A DNA stretch of 64,000 nucleotides from positions 1,178,001 to 1,242,000 of the forward strand of contig NC_049905.1 in the NCBI RefSeq assembly GCF_001411555.2, written 5' to 3'. Numbering within the stretch: the first letter of the stretch is position 1; each line of letters begins with the position of its first letter. A program made the translations under genes and the position numbers. Positions 62,189 to 64,000 of the stretch are shown one piece after another. The DNA is from Juglans regia. Its lineage: Eukaryota > Streptophyta > Magnoliopsida > Fagales > Juglandaceae. The notes under the pieces are model-generated. The model was given only the letters and a program-made list of their open reading frames with translations, did not search any database and was not told the origin of the DNA.

Positions 62189-63100
62189 ATAAGCCTACTA
62201 AACAAGTGCTGCAGAGAAGGGAGATCTTTGATACTGGAGTTTGGTTATTTGACATAATGGTGAAGGCGATCTGCATGTAGATTGTCACGAAATCAGACCT
62301 TTGTGTAGCAAGAGAAGAGAGCATGAGACAAATTCTATAATTTGCGTTTTACGATTTGCATGTGTATATACATATACCCTTTATAGTTATTTTGTGCACT
62401 GCACGATAGCCAAGGTCTTATTGTACCAGCCCTAGCATACTGATGCAAATAGTGTAAAATGATGACTGCTACAACAGCATCTTATATTAACCCCCGATAT
62501 AAGAACATTACTAATATTGCTTTGATTTTATTGCAACTTAAAGTACCTTAGGAATGTCCCCCATGGATCATACCATGCATGCCTTGAGAGAAAAATCTTA
62601 TGAGAAATTCTGTGTCGGCATAATGACCCCCCAGTACTGACCAAAGTTTGCATCTTGGAGCTGTTCTTAGACTTTTAGTGCCTATCCATAATGCCGGTCT
62701 GCCGGTGGTCCATTAATTTGGCCACCTCAACGTACAGATACATCGTATGTCAACCCCCACTAAGGTTGACCCCAAAAAGTTGGAGTTTTCACAAGTACAT
62801 AAGCCAACAAGTCAACTCGAGGGCAGATGCAATCTTTCAAAAACCAACCTTTTTCATCAGAGCAGTATACTGGGAGATTCAATAACCAGGGAAAAAAGTA
62901 AATGAAAGCAAAAGAACAGGTTTCTAGGTATTTTTGAAGTGGAAAGTAGATTTTTCGTCTGCCAGATTTAAAATTAATGAACTATGTCACCCGCCATATG
63001 CAACAGCAAGGCTACAAAGAAAGCCTCAAATGAATGCAGAACTCTGAGCTAATTGTATCTTGAGCTAAACAAATCGATCCTTTTCATTTACCAAAACTGA

Positions 63101-63309
63101 ATTACAGCCTAACCATAAGCCAGAGCAATAGTTATATCAAGAAATATAGACACACTTTCCACCTTAAGAAAAGAAAAGTAAAGAGAAACACCAAGCTTGC
63201 TAGGGTCCGAGGTCAGTCCCAACGTGCATCCCACAACTACTTACTCTTCATATATCCCACCCCCACGTACGACCCCCCAACAAGGCCATCCATTCCACCC
63301 ACCAAGCTA
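63101..63309 (-). repeat. Duplicated block, copy 1
   Basis: Shares with 63818-63997 the words acagcctaaccata, ccagagca, acgtgcatcccacaacta, cttcatata and caaggccatcca. On the minus strand it reads SLVGGMDGLVGGSYVGVGYM then Lys-Ser-Lys-stop, so it may be the tail of a glycine-rich coding exon or just untranslated sequence. Confidence 0.45.
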
Positions 63310-63817
63310 GTGCTTCTGACCCCCTTTTGTGAACAAAGTTGATAGCTATATGTTATCAACTCATATATATTTAACAGCAAAAACGTTTATACTGTAGGTA
63401 TCTGGTGCATGTATTGCCATCATGGAACTGACGATTTGTTAAAAAAAATATATGGAAAGCCTTTGGAAATCATAAAGCTACGTTACTACATTAATGAATC
63501 ATGAGTTAACACTTGCATGGATACATAAATATTATTTATGTAATATTGGTGATGGAGAATGAGAAATTCGAATTGATATATAGTATTCAGATGAATATGA
63601 CTTTTTTTTTTCTAAGCAGGATGAACATATCATACATACATACATATATATTATATATATATATATGGTATAAGAATGTGAGGACTAGCTTTGGGAATGG
63701 CCAGTAGGCATGTTTGCTGACACTGCAGCTAGCACAAGAACCAGACATGGGCTCACACGTCGAAGCCGTTTGTTTCCCATAATATATTACTTGCATTGAC
63801 ATAAACCAATTTAGCTA

Positions 63818-63997
63818 ATTACTAAACTACAGCCTAACCATAATCCAGAGCAAAAACAACAACATTTGTCCACCTTTAAAATAAAATAAAACCTCAAAAG
63901 GTGAAGGGGCTGTCCCTACGTGCATCCCACAACTATTTCTTCTTCATATACACCACCCCCACGACCACCAACAAGGCCATCCACCCGCCAAGCTCAT
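63818..63997 (-). repeat. Duplicated block, copy 2
   Basis: Second copy, about 720 bp to the right of the first. The minus strand ends VVYMKKK-stop at the equivalent position. If real, the gene body would continue to the right of the window. Confidence 0.4.
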
Positions 63998-64000
63998 CTC

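Larger units (their letters stand above)
62189..64000. other. LNK 3' flank and intergenic region
   Basis: The first 250 bp are probably LNK 3' untranslated sequence. No complete gene is recognised after that. The end carries a duplicated block (63101-63309 and 63818-63997) listed separately, perhaps the 3' end of a minus-strand gene lying beyond the window. Confidence 0.5.

Noticed and set aside
1..64000. CRISPR arrays, operons, ribosome-binding sites or prokaryotic mobile elements
   Set aside because: The window is plant nuclear DNA; the short repeats are microsatellites, MITEs and target-site duplications.

Overview
This is a window of plant nuclear DNA. The AT-rich sequence, small GT-AG exons in large introns, plant-specific gene families and many non-LTR retroposons, SINEs and MITEs all show this. 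The proteins are those of a core eudicot. The repeat style suggests a woody species, perhaps in Fagales (walnut or oak relatives), but that is inference.

Layout from left to right: a TGA2/TGA6-type bZIP transcription factor (+, 3.9-9.5 kb); a spliceosomal-type cyclophilin, CYP22/PPIH (-, 12.5-15.8 kb); an XII-type LRR receptor kinase (-, 16.9-22.7 kb) broken by a LINE and by a mutated splice donor; a DEDDh 3'-5' exonuclease of the ERI1 type with a C-terminal GRF zinc finger (+, 26.7-31.5 kb); the retinoblastoma-related gene RBR in 18 exons (-, 34.4-41.3 kb); a large 5'-truncated LINE (+, 44.5-49.3 kb); CFAP20/BUG22 (-, 51.5-54.1 kb); and an LNK3/LNK4-like clock co-regulator (+, 57.4-62.2 kb). 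I rebuilt exon structures by hand from splice signals, reading-frame phase and family knowledge. Each of the seven multi-exon genes closes in frame. The doubtful parts are the 5' end of TGA and the untranslated leaders.

The genes do not form a pathway, but from memory TGA6, RBR1, BUG22 and LNK3 also lie in this order within a short stretch of Arabidopsis chromosome 3. The window therefore looks like a conserved syntenic block, widened here by mobile DNA.

Mobile DNA is abundant. I see one LINE inside a kinase exon with a clear target-site duplication, a longer LINE with an open but catalytically broken ORF2, antisense LINE fragments, SINEs with Pol III A and B boxes, at least two MITE families, and three tiny insertions made of little more than a poly(A) tail between target-site duplications.

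The least expected structure is a large inverted repeat, about 0.7 kb per arm, centred near 42.4 kb. It carries a mirror-image copy of the RBR promoter, leader and first intron donor, including E2F-like sites. No previously undescribed biochemical system could be demonstrated; the best candidates for follow-up are this mirrored RBR promoter and the tail-only insertions.
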